A stretch of DNA of 64,000 nucleotides from Nitrospira sp. (GTDB lineage Bacteria > Nitrospirota > Nitrospiria > Nitrospirales > Nitrospiraceae). Positions 17,391 through 26,580 of this stretch are shown one piece after another; within the stretch, counting starts at the first letter, position 1, and the number at the start of each line of letters is the position of its first letter. A program made the translations under genes and the position numbers. Under the pieces are notes generated by a model. The model was not told the DNA's origin. It worked only from the letters and a program-made list of their open reading frames with translations, and did no database searches. The stretch covers positions 1 through 64,000 of the forward strand of contig JAHBWU010000009.1 in assembly GCA_019636835.1 (NCBI GenBank), read 5' to 3'.

Positions 17391-17636
17391 CTATTCCTGT
17401 TTATCCACGTTGTCCGACGGGACTTGCCACCGCTGTGCGGATCGGTAGGCGTTCCTCATTCCCGCCGCCAAACCGAAGACCAACCCGATGACGAGTCCCC
17501 ACGGAGTTGTCCCAAAGAGATACGTATCGACAACCCATCCAAGCCCACCTCCGACGATTAGCGCAGCCAGCAGTTCCGTTCCGATTCGAACGGCCTGACC
17601 AAGCCCCGCATATAAGGGATCTTGTGGAGGGGGCAT
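17391..17636 (-). CDS. AtpZ/AtpI-type small membrane protein of the ATP synthase operon
   Basis: Small two-helix membrane protein of 81 residues at the head of the F0 gene run. It shows the family features GGGLGWVVDTYL, the TTPWGLVIGLVFGLAAG helix and a terminal RNAYR. Such proteins assist c-ring assembly or Mg2+/Ca2+ handling. ATG 17636 is chosen since upstream codons (to 17705) look non-coding; the ribosome site is weak. The next gene on the other side, pabB, is divergent, so this spacer should carry both promoters. Confidence 0.8.
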   Translation of the reverse strand: MPPPQDPLYAGLGQAVRIGTELLAALIVGGGLGWVVDTYLFGTTPWGLVIGLVFGLAAGMRNAYRSAQRWQVPSDNVDKQE

Positions 17637-17798
17637 CCCAAACCCACGGAAGGCGAGAGCACATGAGCAGAACTCTGCCCCTGATGGGGTTCGCAATTTA
17701 AGCAAAACCCTGCTTGGAATGTCAAGCGGTTAGAGGCCTATGCCCACAGAAACCGCTGCGGTATAGTGATCTTGCTTTCGTGTTGGAAAGATCCGACT

Positions 17799-19277
17799 AT
17801 GCCCAAAACCTTACCCTCGTCGATTCCATTCTTGCATGGTTCTCCCTCGCCTCTCATCCTGAGACGCCCTGTTGCCTCGGCCAGTCCGTTTGAACTGTAC
17901 GCGAAGGTCGCCTCAACTCGGCACCCCTCGTTTCTCTTTGAAAGCGGCAACGGTGCGGGTTCCATGGGACGGTATTCGTATTTTGGCGTCGATCCCTATC
18001 AAACATTGTATGGGAAGGGGGATACGTTTGTAGGCCGATCGATTCAAGGCGTCATAGACTCAGGCACATCTCCGTTTCAACGTTTGTCTCACCTCATAAA
18101 CCGCCAACGGATCGCTCGTCCTCCCGATGTTCCGCCGTTTTTCGGCGGCGCGGTCGGCTACTCGAGTTATGATCTCGCGCGCCAGTTCGAGAGGTTGCCG
18201 TGCATGGCCATCGATGACCTTAACCTCCCTGATCTGGAGTTCGCCTTTTTCGATCTGGTCGCGGCAATCGACCATGAGTTGAACTGTCTGGTGCTCATGT
18301 TCTGTCCACCGCTTGAACGATTTTTAGGCGAGCCCCGGGAAAAGCTGTTTCGCGAGGGGAGGGATCGACTGGCCGAATTCGAAGCCAGATTGACCAGGCC
18401 TGACAAGGTCGACGCGCACTGGAGCAATCTCGATCACCTTACGTTTACACCGGAGCAGGAGCAGGCGGTTTATAGTCGTAACGTGAGCCGTTGCCAGGAA
18501 TACATCGCAGCCGGTGACATCTATCAAGTCAACCTCTCCCACCGCTTCAACGTGACCTGTGGAGCATACTCTTCGCTAGGGGACCTTCAAACCGATCTGG
18601 CTGCCTATAGTCGTTTGCGCACATTGAACCCTTCACCCTTCTCAGGGATACTCCGGTTCGACGCAGTTCGTCTCATCAGTTCCTCACCTGAACGGCTCGT
18701 TCGACTGGAAGGGCGTCGAGCCGATACGAGGCCGATCGCGGGCACCAGACCCCGCGGAAGAAGCGTCCTCGACGATAGAAGGCTGATCGAGGAATTACAC
18801 TCAAGCGAAAAGGAACGTGCGGAACATGTCATGTTGGTCGACCTTGAGCGGAACGATCTCGGTCGAGTCTGCCGTTTCGGAAGCGTCCATGTGGATGAAT
18901 TGATGACGGTGGAGCAATATTCTCATGTCAACCATCTGGTCTCGCATGTGGCCGGCACCCTCAAGGATCACACGACGGGTTTCGACCTGCTGAAAGCCAT
19001 GTTCCCTGGTGGAACGATTACCGGCGTACCCAAGATCCGCTGCATGGAGATCATCGAGGAGTTGGAACCCGTGCGCCGCGGTCCATACACCGGCTCGATG
19101 GGCTACCTCAGCTGGAGCGGAGATCTCGATTTCAATATCCTGATACGCACGCTGGTGATGAGGAACACCGTGGGCTATCTCCAGGTCGGAGCAGGAATTG
19201 TGGCCGATTCAGACCCGACGCGCGAATATGAGGAAACGATTCATAAGGCCCAGGCTTTCTTCAGCGCCTTTTCATAG
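17799..19277 (+). CDS. pabB: Chorismate-binding enzyme: aminodeoxychorismate synthase component I (or anthranilate synthase I)
   Basis: 492-residue member of the TrpE/PabB family that aminates chorismate using ammonia from a glutaminase subunit. The C-terminal catalytic half reads like PabB (VDLERNDLGRV, FPGGTITGVPKIRCMEIIEELEP, GSMGYLS). The key segment, however, is RPIAGTRPRG: Escherichia coli PabB has Lys here (PIKGT), whereas anthranilate synthase has Ala. Coupling to a pabC-like gene 4 bases downstream favours folate synthesis. No glutaminase gene (pabA/trpG) is nearby. ATG 17799 follows GGAAAG. Function as TrpE remains possible. Confidence 0.85.
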   Translation: MPKTLPSSIPFLHGSPSPLILRRPVASASPFELYAKVASTRHPSFLFESGNGAGSMGRYSYFGVDPYQTLYGKGDTFVGRSIQGVIDSGTSPFQRLSHLINRQRIARPPDVPPFFGGAVGYSSYDLARQFERLPCMAIDDLNLPDLEFAFFDLVAAIDHELNCLVLMFCPPLERFLGEPREKLFREGRDRLAEFEARLTRPDKVDAHWSNLDHLTFTPEQEQAVYSRNVSRCQEYIAAGDIYQVNLSHRFNVTCGAYSSLGDLQTDLAAYSRLRTLNPSPFSGILRFDAVRLISSSPERLVRLEGRRADTRPIAGTRPRGRSVLDDRRLIEELHSSEKERAEHVMLVDLERNDLGRVCRFGSVHVDELMTVEQYSHVNHLVSHVAGTLKDHTTGFDLLKAMFPGGTITGVPKIRCMEIIEELEPVRRGPYTGSMGYLSWSGDLDFNILIRTLVMRNTVGYLQVGAGIVADSDPTREYEETIHKAQAFFSAFS

Positions 19278-19280
19278 CCC

Positions 19281-20147
19281 ATGTGGATATACCTGAATAA
19301 CAAGTTCGTCACAGACAAAGAGGCCATGGTCTCCGTCTTCGACCATGGATTTCTCTACGGCGATGGGGTCTATGAAACGATTCGCTCATACGGCTCCCGC
19401 ATCTTCATGCGAGACGAACATTTGTCACGGCTGTTCCGCTCCGCGGCGGAAATCGGTCTTACGATGCCGATTCCGTTGAAAAACTGGGGGGACATTCTGC
19501 AAGAGGCCATGATGCGCAACGACGTCGGGACTGATCGGCAAGACGCCTATCTGAGGATCACGGTTTCCCGAGGAGCCGGAGACATCGGACTGGACCCGGC
19601 ACTCTGCTCCTCGCCAACCGTCGTCGTAATGGCCAAGCCGCTCGCGCCTCCGGCGTCCCATCTCTATGAAGCAGGCGTCAACGTGATCATGGCTTCCACA
19701 AAACGGAATTTACCAAGCGCTTTGTCGCCACAGATCAAGTCCACAAACTTCTTGAACAATATCCAAGCTAAACGCGAAGCGATCGCAGCAGGTGCATTCG
19801 ACAGTATCCTGCTCAATTGGGAACAGCATCTGACCGAATGCACCATCAGCAATGTGTTCTTTGTGATGGATGGAACTCTGCGAACGCCTGCCCTGGAATG
19901 CGGTTTACTCGACGGCATTACCAGAAGCATCGTGATTCGGTTGGCCGGAGAACTCAACATGCACGTCGAAGAAGGTCGCTATACCGTTGACCAGTTGTAC
20001 CGGGCCGACGAATGTTTTCTGACGAACACCAGCATGGAGATCATGCCGGTGACTTCCGTCGACCGTAGACCTGTCGGCGACGGAAAACCAGGTCCGGTTA
20101 CCTTGAAGTTAAGAGAGCAATTCGGCGCGGTGCGAAGCCGATTGTAG
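19281..20147 (+). CDS. pabC: Fold-type IV PLP enzyme: aminodeoxychorismate lyase or aminotransferase
   Basis: PLP-dependent class IV protein of 288 residues. It has the N-terminal FDHGFLYGDGVYETIRSY, the PLP-lysine segment IKSTNFLNN, the ECTISNVFF motif and the phosphate-binding region GLLDGITRSIV. The lysine context resembles D-amino-acid/branched-chain aminotransferases as much as PabC. Position directly behind pabB argues for 4-amino-4-deoxychorismate lyase (4-aminobenzoate formation). Substrate choice is not settled by sequence. Confidence 0.85.
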   Translation: MWIYLNNKFVTDKEAMVSVFDHGFLYGDGVYETIRSYGSRIFMRDEHLSRLFRSAAEIGLTMPIPLKNWGDILQEAMMRNDVGTDRQDAYLRITVSRGAGDIGLDPALCSSPTVVVMAKPLAPPASHLYEAGVNVIMASTKRNLPSALSPQIKSTNFLNNIQAKREAIAAGAFDSILLNWEQHLTECTISNVFFVMDGTLRTPALECGLLDGITRSIVIRLAGELNMHVEEGRYTVDQLYRADECFLTNTSMEIMPVTSVDRRPVGDGKPGPVTLKLREQFGAVRSRL

Positions 20148-20267
20148 GACAGCCCTCCCCATCGATAAAATTCCATCCTCCCGTTTTCCATCACCTTTCT
20201 TCAGATCTCCCAAGGCACAGGATCTGCTTTCCCTTGACAGACAGTGACAGACTGCTATCGTTTGACC

Positions 20268-20969
20268 ATGCCGAAACTGAATAACTTGCATCGTTCTTCA
20301 ATCAGCCGGCCTGGCATGGCCGTCCTCGTCGCATTGAGCGGCATTACCCTATTGACTGTTCCAAGCGATAGTCAGGCAGAGATTTACCAATATATCGATG
20401 CCAAAGGGACGATATCGCTCACCAACGTTCCCTCTGACACGCGGTACCGTCGGATCGACCTTCACCCGAATCGGCTGCATCCTGTTCTCTCGGAACAAGA
20501 GTTGGAACCGGTGATCAGTCGATTCTCACGGCAGCATCAATTACACCCTGCTCTTATCCGCGCCATCATCAAGGCTGAATCGGATTTCGATCCTCGCGCG
20601 GTATCACGAGCGGGAGCCATCGGATTGATGCAATTGATGCCGCAAACGGCAGTGAAATTGGAGGTCCGGGACCTCTACGATCCCGAGGACAATATCGGAG
20701 GAGGAACGAAGTACTTACGCCAGTTGCTCGACCGATTTCACGGCAATCTTCCATTGGCGCTCGCTGCCTATAACGCTGGAGAGCGTGTCGTCGATCGTTA
20801 CCGAACACTTCCGCCGATCAACGAAACCCGCCACTATGTCCGCAAGGTCTTGCGGTATTATCGACTCTTCCTCACTCGTGATCTTGCGGTGACCGGCCAC
20901 GTCATCCCGTCTTCGGAGTACGCAATGCCACGACTCGCCCCTGTGTCTTCGAGTCAGTCCGGCCGGTAG
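20268..20969 (+). CDS. DUF4124-SLT lytic transglycosylase
   Basis: Exported peptidoglycan lytic transglycosylase of 233 residues. A signal peptide ends near SDSQAE, then comes a short DUF4124-like segment (IYQYIDAKGTISLTNVPSD), and then an SLT domain. The SLT domain has IIKAESDFDP with catalytic Glu104, GAIGLMQLMPQTA and LALAAYNAGERVV. ATG 20268 is preferred to 20244 because the signal-peptide basic region begins there. Its 3' end overlaps the convergent nadB gene by 68 bases. Confidence 0.9.
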   Translation: MPKLNNLHRSSISRPGMAVLVALSGITLLTVPSDSQAEIYQYIDAKGTISLTNVPSDTRYRRIDLHPNRLHPVLSEQELEPVISRFSRQHQLHPALIRAIIKAESDFDPRAVSRAGAIGLMQLMPQTAVKLEVRDLYDPEDNIGGGTKYLRQLLDRFHGNLPLALAAYNAGERVVDRYRTLPPINETRHYVRKVLRYYRLFLTRDLAVTGHVIPSSEYAMPRLAPVSSSQSGR

Positions 20970-22536
20970 TTCGAATCCCCAAACGCACTTGACTATGCTG
21001 TTTCCAGCCCGTCCGTTTAGATCCGGGAAAATCGGATCGGTAATGGGCACCGACACTGTTCTCTCTCCAGAGAGCAGCTTCAGCCACGCAATGCGCCACT
21101 TGAACCATGTTCTTGACCTCCAGATCCGCTCTCCCCGCAAAGGATCTGGACACCATCCGTTCCCACCGCACAAGCTGAGCCGTAGCACGAACGAGCGACT
21201 CCCGAGAACGGACGAGTCCCACTTGTCCCCACATGGCCCGTCGAAGCGAGCTGCGCACTTTTTCGGCATCCTCCAATCGTTCCAACCGAACACGCTTCAA
21301 GCGCTCCACGTGGTGAGTCAAATCGGGCATCGAATAACGAGAGGCCCAGGCGACAGCGGCAACGCCGGCCCGCATCCCAAATACCAATCCGTCCAGCAAT
21401 GAATTGCTGGCCAGTCGGTTGGCGCCGTGCACACCGCTGCAGGCCACCTCGCCCGCCGCAAAAAGACCCGGCAATGTCGTGGCTCCGTTGATGTCGGTCG
21501 CCACCCCACCCATCATGTAATGGGCGCTCGGAGAGACCGGGATCCACTCTTCCGTGATATCGATATCATGGCGTAAACAGGTCGCATAGATCGTCGGAAA
21601 TCGCCGTTTGACAAAACCTGATCCCAAGTGAGTCACATCAAGGTAAACATGCCGCGCACGCGTGGCCGCCATTTCCGCCCAGATGGCCCGCGCGACGATA
21701 TCCCGCGGAGCCAAGACGCCGAGGGGGTGATACTGTTGCATGAACATCTCTCCCCTATTGTTGCGCAGCTGACCTCCCTCTCCTCGCATGGCTTCCGACA
21801 ACAAAAAAGGCGGGCTCGACGGCAGATACAGCGACGTCGGGTGAAACTGGACGAATTCCATGTCTTGGAGTTCCGCTCCCGCACGAAATGCCATGGCCAT
21901 GCCGTCGCCGGTCGCATTGGGCGGATTTGTGGTGCGAGCAAAAATCTGCCCCGCTCCGCCTGTCGACAGGACGACAGCCTTTGCAGGTATGATGAATTGT
22001 TCACCCGAATGTTCATCAAGCACTACCGCTCCGCAACATCGGCCTTCCTCAACCACAAGATCGACGGTGAAGTGGTAATCCAGCCGGATAATTCGCTTTT
22101 GCTGTGCGGCCTGCGCCATTAACACCCGCACCATTTCGTTTCCTGTCGCATCGCCTCTTGCACGGAGGATTCGGCTGCGGCTGTGAGCCGCTTCACGAGC
22201 AAAGGCAAACTTCCCACCGGTTTTGTCGAATTTTGCACCCCAGCGGATGAGTTCTTGAATCCGATCCGGTCCTTCCTCAACCAATACCCGCACTGCTTCA
22301 CGGCGACACAGGCCGTGTCCAGCCTTCACGGTATCCGTCAAATGGATGGCGACATCATCCTCCTCACTCAAGGCTACGGCCACCCCGCCTTGTGCGAAGA
22401 TGGAATTACTTTGTAAGGGATGTCCTTTGGTGAGAACGATCACTCGACCTACTCGGCAGAGGTCCAGGGCGGCGCGAAGCCCGGCGACTCCGCTGCCGAT
22501 GACGAGAAAATCTGCTCCCAACGTACTCCGCGGCAT
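20902..22536 (-). CDS. nadB: L-aspartate oxidase
   Basis: FAD enzyme oxidising L-aspartate to iminoaspartate for quinolinate and NAD synthesis. The protein of 544 residues starts with the dinucleotide motif FLVIGSGVAGLRAAL and shows the SNSIFAQGGVAVAL loop, the HSRSRILRA segment, QFHPTSLY, and GLFAAGEVACSGVHGANRLASNSLLDG. ATG 22536 sits 2 bases after the stop of the upstream lipoprotein gene; an in-frame Met at 22722 would overlap that gene. The last residues are unconserved and overlap the convergent transglycosylase gene. nadA and nadC are not in view. Confidence 0.94.
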   Translation of the reverse strand: MPRSTLGADFLVIGSGVAGLRAALDLCRVGRVIVLTKGHPLQSNSIFAQGGVAVALSEEDDVAIHLTDTVKAGHGLCRREAVRVLVEEGPDRIQELIRWGAKFDKTGGKFAFAREAAHSRSRILRARGDATGNEMVRVLMAQAAQQKRIIRLDYHFTVDLVVEEGRCCGAVVLDEHSGEQFIIPAKAVVLSTGGAGQIFARTTNPPNATGDGMAMAFRAGAELQDMEFVQFHPTSLYLPSSPPFLLSEAMRGEGGQLRNNRGEMFMQQYHPLGVLAPRDIVARAIWAEMAATRARHVYLDVTHLGSGFVKRRFPTIYATCLRHDIDITEEWIPVSPSAHYMMGGVATDINGATTLPGLFAAGEVACSGVHGANRLASNSLLDGLVFGMRAGVAAVAWASRYSMPDLTHHVERLKRVRLERLEDAEKVRSSLRRAMWGQVGLVRSRESLVRATAQLVRWERMVSRSFAGRADLEVKNMVQVAHCVAEAALWRENSVGAHYRSDFPGSKRTGWKQHSQVRLGIRTTGRTDSKTQGRVVALRTPKTG

Positions 22537-22538
22537 TG

Positions 22539-23054
22539 TTATCGTGGTTGGGTTGACGGTGAGGGAGGTTCCGACAACATCTGTTTCATCTTCATTCCGA
22601 AGGGTAAATCTCCCTGCGCGCTGCGCAAGAGAATCGAGTGCGTACCGACCCATTGCAACCGTGCATGCCCTCGTTGCCTGACACCCATGTCGTTGGCGTC
22701 TTGTTTCCACGTCCCTTGCCAATTGATGAAGACGTCGATATCGTCTTTTTCGATCACGACCCGTTCAATCTTGAACTCAAGGGAGATGGCGGCAAAGGCT
22801 TCGAAATCCGTGTCGACCTGCCGTTTCAGTTCGTCCAGTTGATCAATCGGCAACAGCATAGAATGGAACCCGGACCGATCCTTTCGTTGATAGGCGCTCC
22901 GCAAGGATTCCAACGCTTGATCGATACGGATGAGTCGCTCATGCTCTGCTGGGTATCGGATGGTCTTCGACGGACACCCGACTACCATCACGGCGAGAAT
23001 TAGGAGCCACGCGATGGACGAGGTCTGTGAAAAACCGATCCTTCGGCGGTCCAT
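22539..23054 (-). CDS. Predicted lipoprotein of unknown function
   Basis: 171-residue protein with a hydrophobic leader ending in a lipobox (VMVVGC), so probably lipid-anchored in the envelope. The rest is alpha/beta, with FEAFAAISLEFKIERVVIEKDD and DVFINWQGTWK resembling small NTF2-like or snoaL-like lipoproteins. That similarity is an impression only. It immediately precedes nadB (2-base gap), so the two are probably cotranscribed. No function can be assigned. Confidence 0.7.
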   Translation of the reverse strand: MDRRRIGFSQTSSIAWLLILAVMVVGCPSKTIRYPAEHERLIRIDQALESLRSAYQRKDRSGFHSMLLPIDQLDELKRQVDTDFEAFAAISLEFKIERVVIEKDDIDVFINWQGTWKQDANDMGVRQRGHARLQWVGTHSILLRSAQGDLPFGMKMKQMLSEPPSPSTQPR

Positions 23055-23148
23055 GGCGGTGCAGTATAGCATAAGAGGAAAAGGCGCCGTGAGCTTGCAT
23101 TTTCAGCGGAAAGCTTTTAGACTCGGCCCTCCTTAGGAGATACAGAAC

Positions 23149-23244
23149 ATGTCAAGCGTCTTGAAGAAACGACGAAAGAAGATGCGCAAGCACAAGTACA
23201 AGAAGCTGCGCCAACGCCAGAAATTTCTTCGCCGAAAAAGCTAA
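23149..23244 (+). CDS. AURKAIP1/COX24-like micro-protein, 31 residues
   Basis: Very short, strongly basic protein (MSSVLKKRRKKMRKHKYKK to a RRKS end), easily missed. It resembles the AURKAIP1/COX24 domain family, related to mitochondrial small-subunit protein mS38 and found as a small ribosome-associated protein in some bacteria. AGGAGA lies 6 bases before ATG 23149, a good ribosome site. The gene precedes the 72-residue protein by 30 bases. Ribosomal association is inferred from the family. Confidence 0.85.
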   Translation: MSSVLKKRRKKMRKHKYKKLRQRQKFLRRKS

Positions 23245-23274
23245 GCTCAGCCGGCGTGGCGGGAGGAGGGAACC

Positions 23275-23493
23275 GTGGCCGAGGGAAAGAAAGTCCGCAT
23301 CCGCGTACGGACGGTCAATTGTACCTACGTGGGAGATTTCCTGGTCCCTCCGATGCGGAATCGTGTTTCCGATGCGATCAATGAAGAAGCGCGTCTCTTC
23401 ATCAGCCTGACCGATGTCGTGATCGACGATAAGGACCGGTCGGACTTCGTTGCGATTAATAAGAACCTGATCGAGTCGATCGCTCAAACCTAG
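23275..23493 (+). CDS. Conserved small protein (DUF6812-like)
   Basis: 72-residue cytosolic protein beginning at GTG 23275, preceded by a strong GGAGGAGGG. It appears to be a small beta-rich domain (VRIRVRTVNCTYVGDFLVPP, then RLFISLTDVVI). I recognise it only as a conserved hypothetical type resembling DUF6812. It lies directly after the COX24-like micro-gene and is probably cotranscribed. Confidence 0.75.
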   Translation: MAEGKKVRIRVRTVNCTYVGDFLVPPMRNRVSDAINEEARLFISLTDVVIDDKDRSDFVAINKNLIESIAQT

Positions 23494-23583
23494 TCGTTTC
23501 GTCTCACCCCGTTACTTATTCTTTCACCGTCGCCAAAAGCCGGAACACGATTCCGTGTCCAATCACACCGCCTGATTACTACG

Positions 23584-25314
23584 ATGTTGATCGTCAAACG
23601 ATTCCTCCCGTTCGTGCGTCCCTATTTGGCGCGTTTGGTGCTGGCCGGCCTTTTGGTGAGCGGCGTTGCGCTTATTAATCTCGCCTTGGTTCGGTTGGCC
23701 GGCACCCTCTGGGATATCATCACCGTTCAGCACGATGCCGAGAAGATGACCCGATCGATCGGCTTGTTCCTAAGCCTGGTGATCCTACAGGGCCTCTGTT
23801 CAATGGGTCATAGTTATCTGACCGCATGGGTCTCTCAGGAGGTCGTGGCCGACTTTCGCAAACATATCTTCGGCCACTTGCAGACGCTGACAGTCAGCTT
23901 CTTTGCTCGACGTCGGACGGGAGAACTGCTCTCCCGATTGATGACCGATGTGACGGTCATCCAATCCATCGTGACAGAAACCCCCATCGACGGCGTCAAA
24001 CAACTCGTGACGTTCGTCGGGGGCATCACGTTCTTGCTCATGATGAATTGGCAGCTCTGCCTCTTGATCCTGATCCTTCTCCCGTTACTGGTCCTGGTCG
24101 CCAAGGTATTCGGCCGCAGATTGAAATCCCTTTCCACCTCGATTCAAGATCACACGGCCGCGCTCAGCACCCTCGTCGAGGAAGTGATTTCCGGCATTCG
24201 CATCGTCAAATCGTTCGTCCAGACACAACGGGAAAAGACTCGTTTCGCGGATCAGGTCGATCAAACGCTTCATCTCACGCTCCGTCGAGCCGGAATCATG
24301 GCCGTCTTCATCCCGGTGATCAGCCTCCTGACGTTCTCATCGGCAACGGCGGTGCTGTGGTACGGAGGCAGACAAGTCATCGATGGAGTCGTGACGCCGG
24401 GCGATCTGTTCGCTTTTGTCTTGTTCGCCGGCATCTTGATCGGCCCCTTCAGCTCGGCAGCACGCGTCTTTGCGCAGATCAAAGAAGCCCAGGGAGCGAC
24501 ACAGCGTGTCTTCGAAATACTGGATGCTCAGCCGGACATTCGCGATCAATCCGACGCACAGACCCTGGTAACCGTCGATGGCCATGTGCAGGTAGAAGGG
24601 GTCAACTTCAGCTATGATACTCGCCATCCGGTGTTGTCGAACCTGTCGTTCGAGGCTAAGCCAGGCGAATTGGTCGCGTTAGTAGGACCGACGGGCGCCG
24701 GCAAAACCACCGTGATCAACCTGCTTCACCGCTTCTACGATCCGACGGAGGGTCGCATCACGATCGACGGCAAAGACCTGCGCCATGTGACCGTTGAGAG
24801 TTGGTACCGACAGATTGCTCTCGTCCCACAAGAAACTATCCTGTTTGGAGGCACCATTCTCGACAATATTCGCTACGGCAATATGACGGCGAATGAAGCC
24901 GCAGTACTGGAAGCGAGCAAAGCTGCTCATGCTCATGACTTTATCACGAGCTTGCCGGACGGGTATCAAACCCTGGTGGGCGAGAAGGGGGTCAATCTTT
25001 CTGGCGGACAACGCCAACGAATCGCGATTGCTCGGGCGATCTTGAAGAATCCTCGCATTTTGTTGTTGGACGAAGCGACCTCGTCGCTGGATACCGAATC
25101 GGAACGGCTGGTTCAGGAAGCCCTTCAACGCCTCATGGAAGGTCGCACGACCTTCGTCGTCGCCCACCGACTGTCGACCATTCAGCGTGCCGATCGAATT
25201 TTGGTTTTAGACAAAGGCAAACTGGCGGAAGAGGGCAACCACGCCCAGTTAATGGCCCGTAACGGGCTTTACCACTATCTGTATACCATCCGTTCAAACG
25301 AGTCGACCGCCTGA
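23584..25314 (+). CDS. MsbA-like ABC exporter (membrane and ATPase domains fused)
   Basis: 576-residue half-transporter with an N-terminal six-helix exporter domain (about 1-310) and a nucleotide-binding domain. ATPase motifs are complete: Walker A GPTGAGKT (368-375), Q-loop VPQE, signature LSGGQ (472-476), Walker B ILLLDEATS with Asp496/Glu497, and the H-loop VVAHRLST. The profile matches lipid A/lipid flippases of the MsbA type, but the substrate is not determined. It makes a useful contrast to the motif-broken ABC protein at 44.5-46.2 kb. Confidence 0.93.
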   Translation: MLIVKRFLPFVRPYLARLVLAGLLVSGVALINLALVRLAGTLWDIITVQHDAEKMTRSIGLFLSLVILQGLCSMGHSYLTAWVSQEVVADFRKHIFGHLQTLTVSFFARRRTGELLSRLMTDVTVIQSIVTETPIDGVKQLVTFVGGITFLLMMNWQLCLLILILLPLLVLVAKVFGRRLKSLSTSIQDHTAALSTLVEEVISGIRIVKSFVQTQREKTRFADQVDQTLHLTLRRAGIMAVFIPVISLLTFSSATAVLWYGGRQVIDGVVTPGDLFAFVLFAGILIGPFSSAARVFAQIKEAQGATQRVFEILDAQPDIRDQSDAQTLVTVDGHVQVEGVNFSYDTRHPVLSNLSFEAKPGELVALVGPTGAGKTTVINLLHRFYDPTEGRITIDGKDLRHVTVESWYRQIALVPQETILFGGTILDNIRYGNMTANEAAVLEASKAAHAHDFITSLPDGYQTLVGEKGVNLSGGQRQRIAIARAILKNPRILLLDEATSSLDTESERLVQEALQRLMEGRTTFVVAHRLSTIQRADRILVLDKGKLAEEGNHAQLMARNGLYHYLYTIRSNESTA

Positions 25315-25427
25315 AACACCGTCTCAGCGCGAACTCACCTTCCGATATTTCCAGCCATTTAACAGGCCTGTAACAGAGAGAGAGTATGGTTGGCCCAGCT
25401 GACACGAGCGCACACACAGGAGGTCGT

Positions 25428-26138
25428 ATGGCTTCTCAACGTCCCAAAAAAATTCTCATCGTCGAGGATGAACAGGACATTGCGCAGTTAGTCAGGCACT
25501 ATCTTGAAAAAGAAGGATATCATCCGAACATAGCTAAAACCGGTCTTGAAGCGCTCAACCTCGCGGTATCTGAGCATCCTGATTTAGTTATTCTTGACCT
25601 CATGCTGCCTCAGATGGACGGATTGGAGGTGTGCAAAGCCATCCGTCACAAGCCCGAGACTGCGCGGTTGCCCATTATCATGCTGACGGCGAAGAACGAG
25701 GAGTCCGATACAGTTGTTGGACTTGAGCTCGGAGCCGATGATTACATCACCAAACCCTTCAGCCCCAAGACATTGATGGCTCGGGTCAAATCCCTCTTCC
25801 GTCGACTGGAGCGGACAAACGACCACAAACCAACGTCCTTAGTGTACGATTCCATGCAAATGGACCTGACGCGACATGAAGTGACGGTGAACGGTAAAGA
25901 AGTGCTGCTCACAGCCAAGGAGTTCGGACTACTGGAGCATCTATTACGCCACCGCGGGCGAGTACTGACACGAGAGGTCCTTCTCAATGAAGTTTGGGGT
26001 TACGACTATTATGGGACGACACGAACCGTCGACGTTCACGTCCGGCGGGTGAAACTGAAAGTGCCGCTCTTCAATGACTCGATTGTCTCGGTCAAGACGA
26101 TGGGATACAAACTATTGGACAAACCTCGAGAGGAGTAA
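25428..26138 (+). CDS. OmpR/PhoB-family response regulator
   Basis: Two-component transcription regulator of 236 residues. It has an N-terminal receiver (ILIVEDEQD acidic pair, phospho-acceptor in VILDLMLP, Thr in MLTAKNE, Lys in ITKPFSPKTL) and a C-terminal winged helix (LTAKEFGLLEHLL, VLTREVLLNEVWGYDYYG, RTVDVHVRRVK). ATG 25428 is preferred because AGGAGGTC lies just upstream; an earlier Met at 25386 is unlikely. No sensor kinase adjoins it, so its partner is encoded elsewhere. Confidence 0.94.
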   Translation: MASQRPKKILIVEDEQDIAQLVRHYLEKEGYHPNIAKTGLEALNLAVSEHPDLVILDLMLPQMDGLEVCKAIRHKPETARLPIIMLTAKNEESDTVVGLELGADDYITKPFSPKTLMARVKSLFRRLERTNDHKPTSLVYDSMQMDLTRHEVTVNGKEVLLTAKEFGLLEHLLRHRGRVLTREVLLNEVWGYDYYGTTRTVDVHVRRVKLKVPLFNDSIVSVKTMGYKLLDKPREE

Positions 26139-26152
26139 CCAATCCGGGACAG

Positions 26153-26476
26153 ATGGATCGTGACTCTAACTACCGACTTCCCCGCCATCGTCCTTTGCGA
26201 CAGCGATCAGCGCCGAGCGTGGCTATCCAACAACTCAAGGAAAAAATCGAGATGCTCCAAGGAAAGCTTCATGCTTTCATCGTGGCCCTGGCTGATAAGT
26301 ATATGTTTTCTCTGACCAAAAATGTCCAACCAGCCCAAGAGAAGTCTATTCGTCAAAATGGATCGGGCTCAGTCGGTTCGAGGGCACGACCTGCGGTTTT
26401 CAAGTGTGCTGCGCTGTGGATTCTGTGCAGAAACCGCGTGTACTACCACGTTGTCACCATGACCAACCGTACTTAG
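26153..26476 (+). CDS. Doubtful open reading frame, possibly a remnant
   Basis: A 107-codon frame whose middle (AIQQLKEKIEMLQGKLH) looks helical and protein-like. The final 40 residues read like non-coding DNA and the ribosome site is weak. It may be a small unannotated gene, a decayed remnant, or chance. The stretch 26139-26580 otherwise contains no recognisable gene or stable hairpin. Confidence 0.25.
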   Translation: MDRDSNYRLPRHRPLRQRSAPSVAIQQLKEKIEMLQGKLHAFIVALADKYMFSLTKNVQPAQEKSIRQNGSGSVGSRARPAVFKCAALWILCRNRVYYHVVTMTNRT

Positions 26477-26580
26477 GGAACACCGTTAACACACCATTAA
26501 AAATCATCGCTTCCGGCACAAGAAGAATGCATCTGTCTCAGGAAATAAGGTGGAAACTGTTAAAATGTGAGGTGCGAGGA

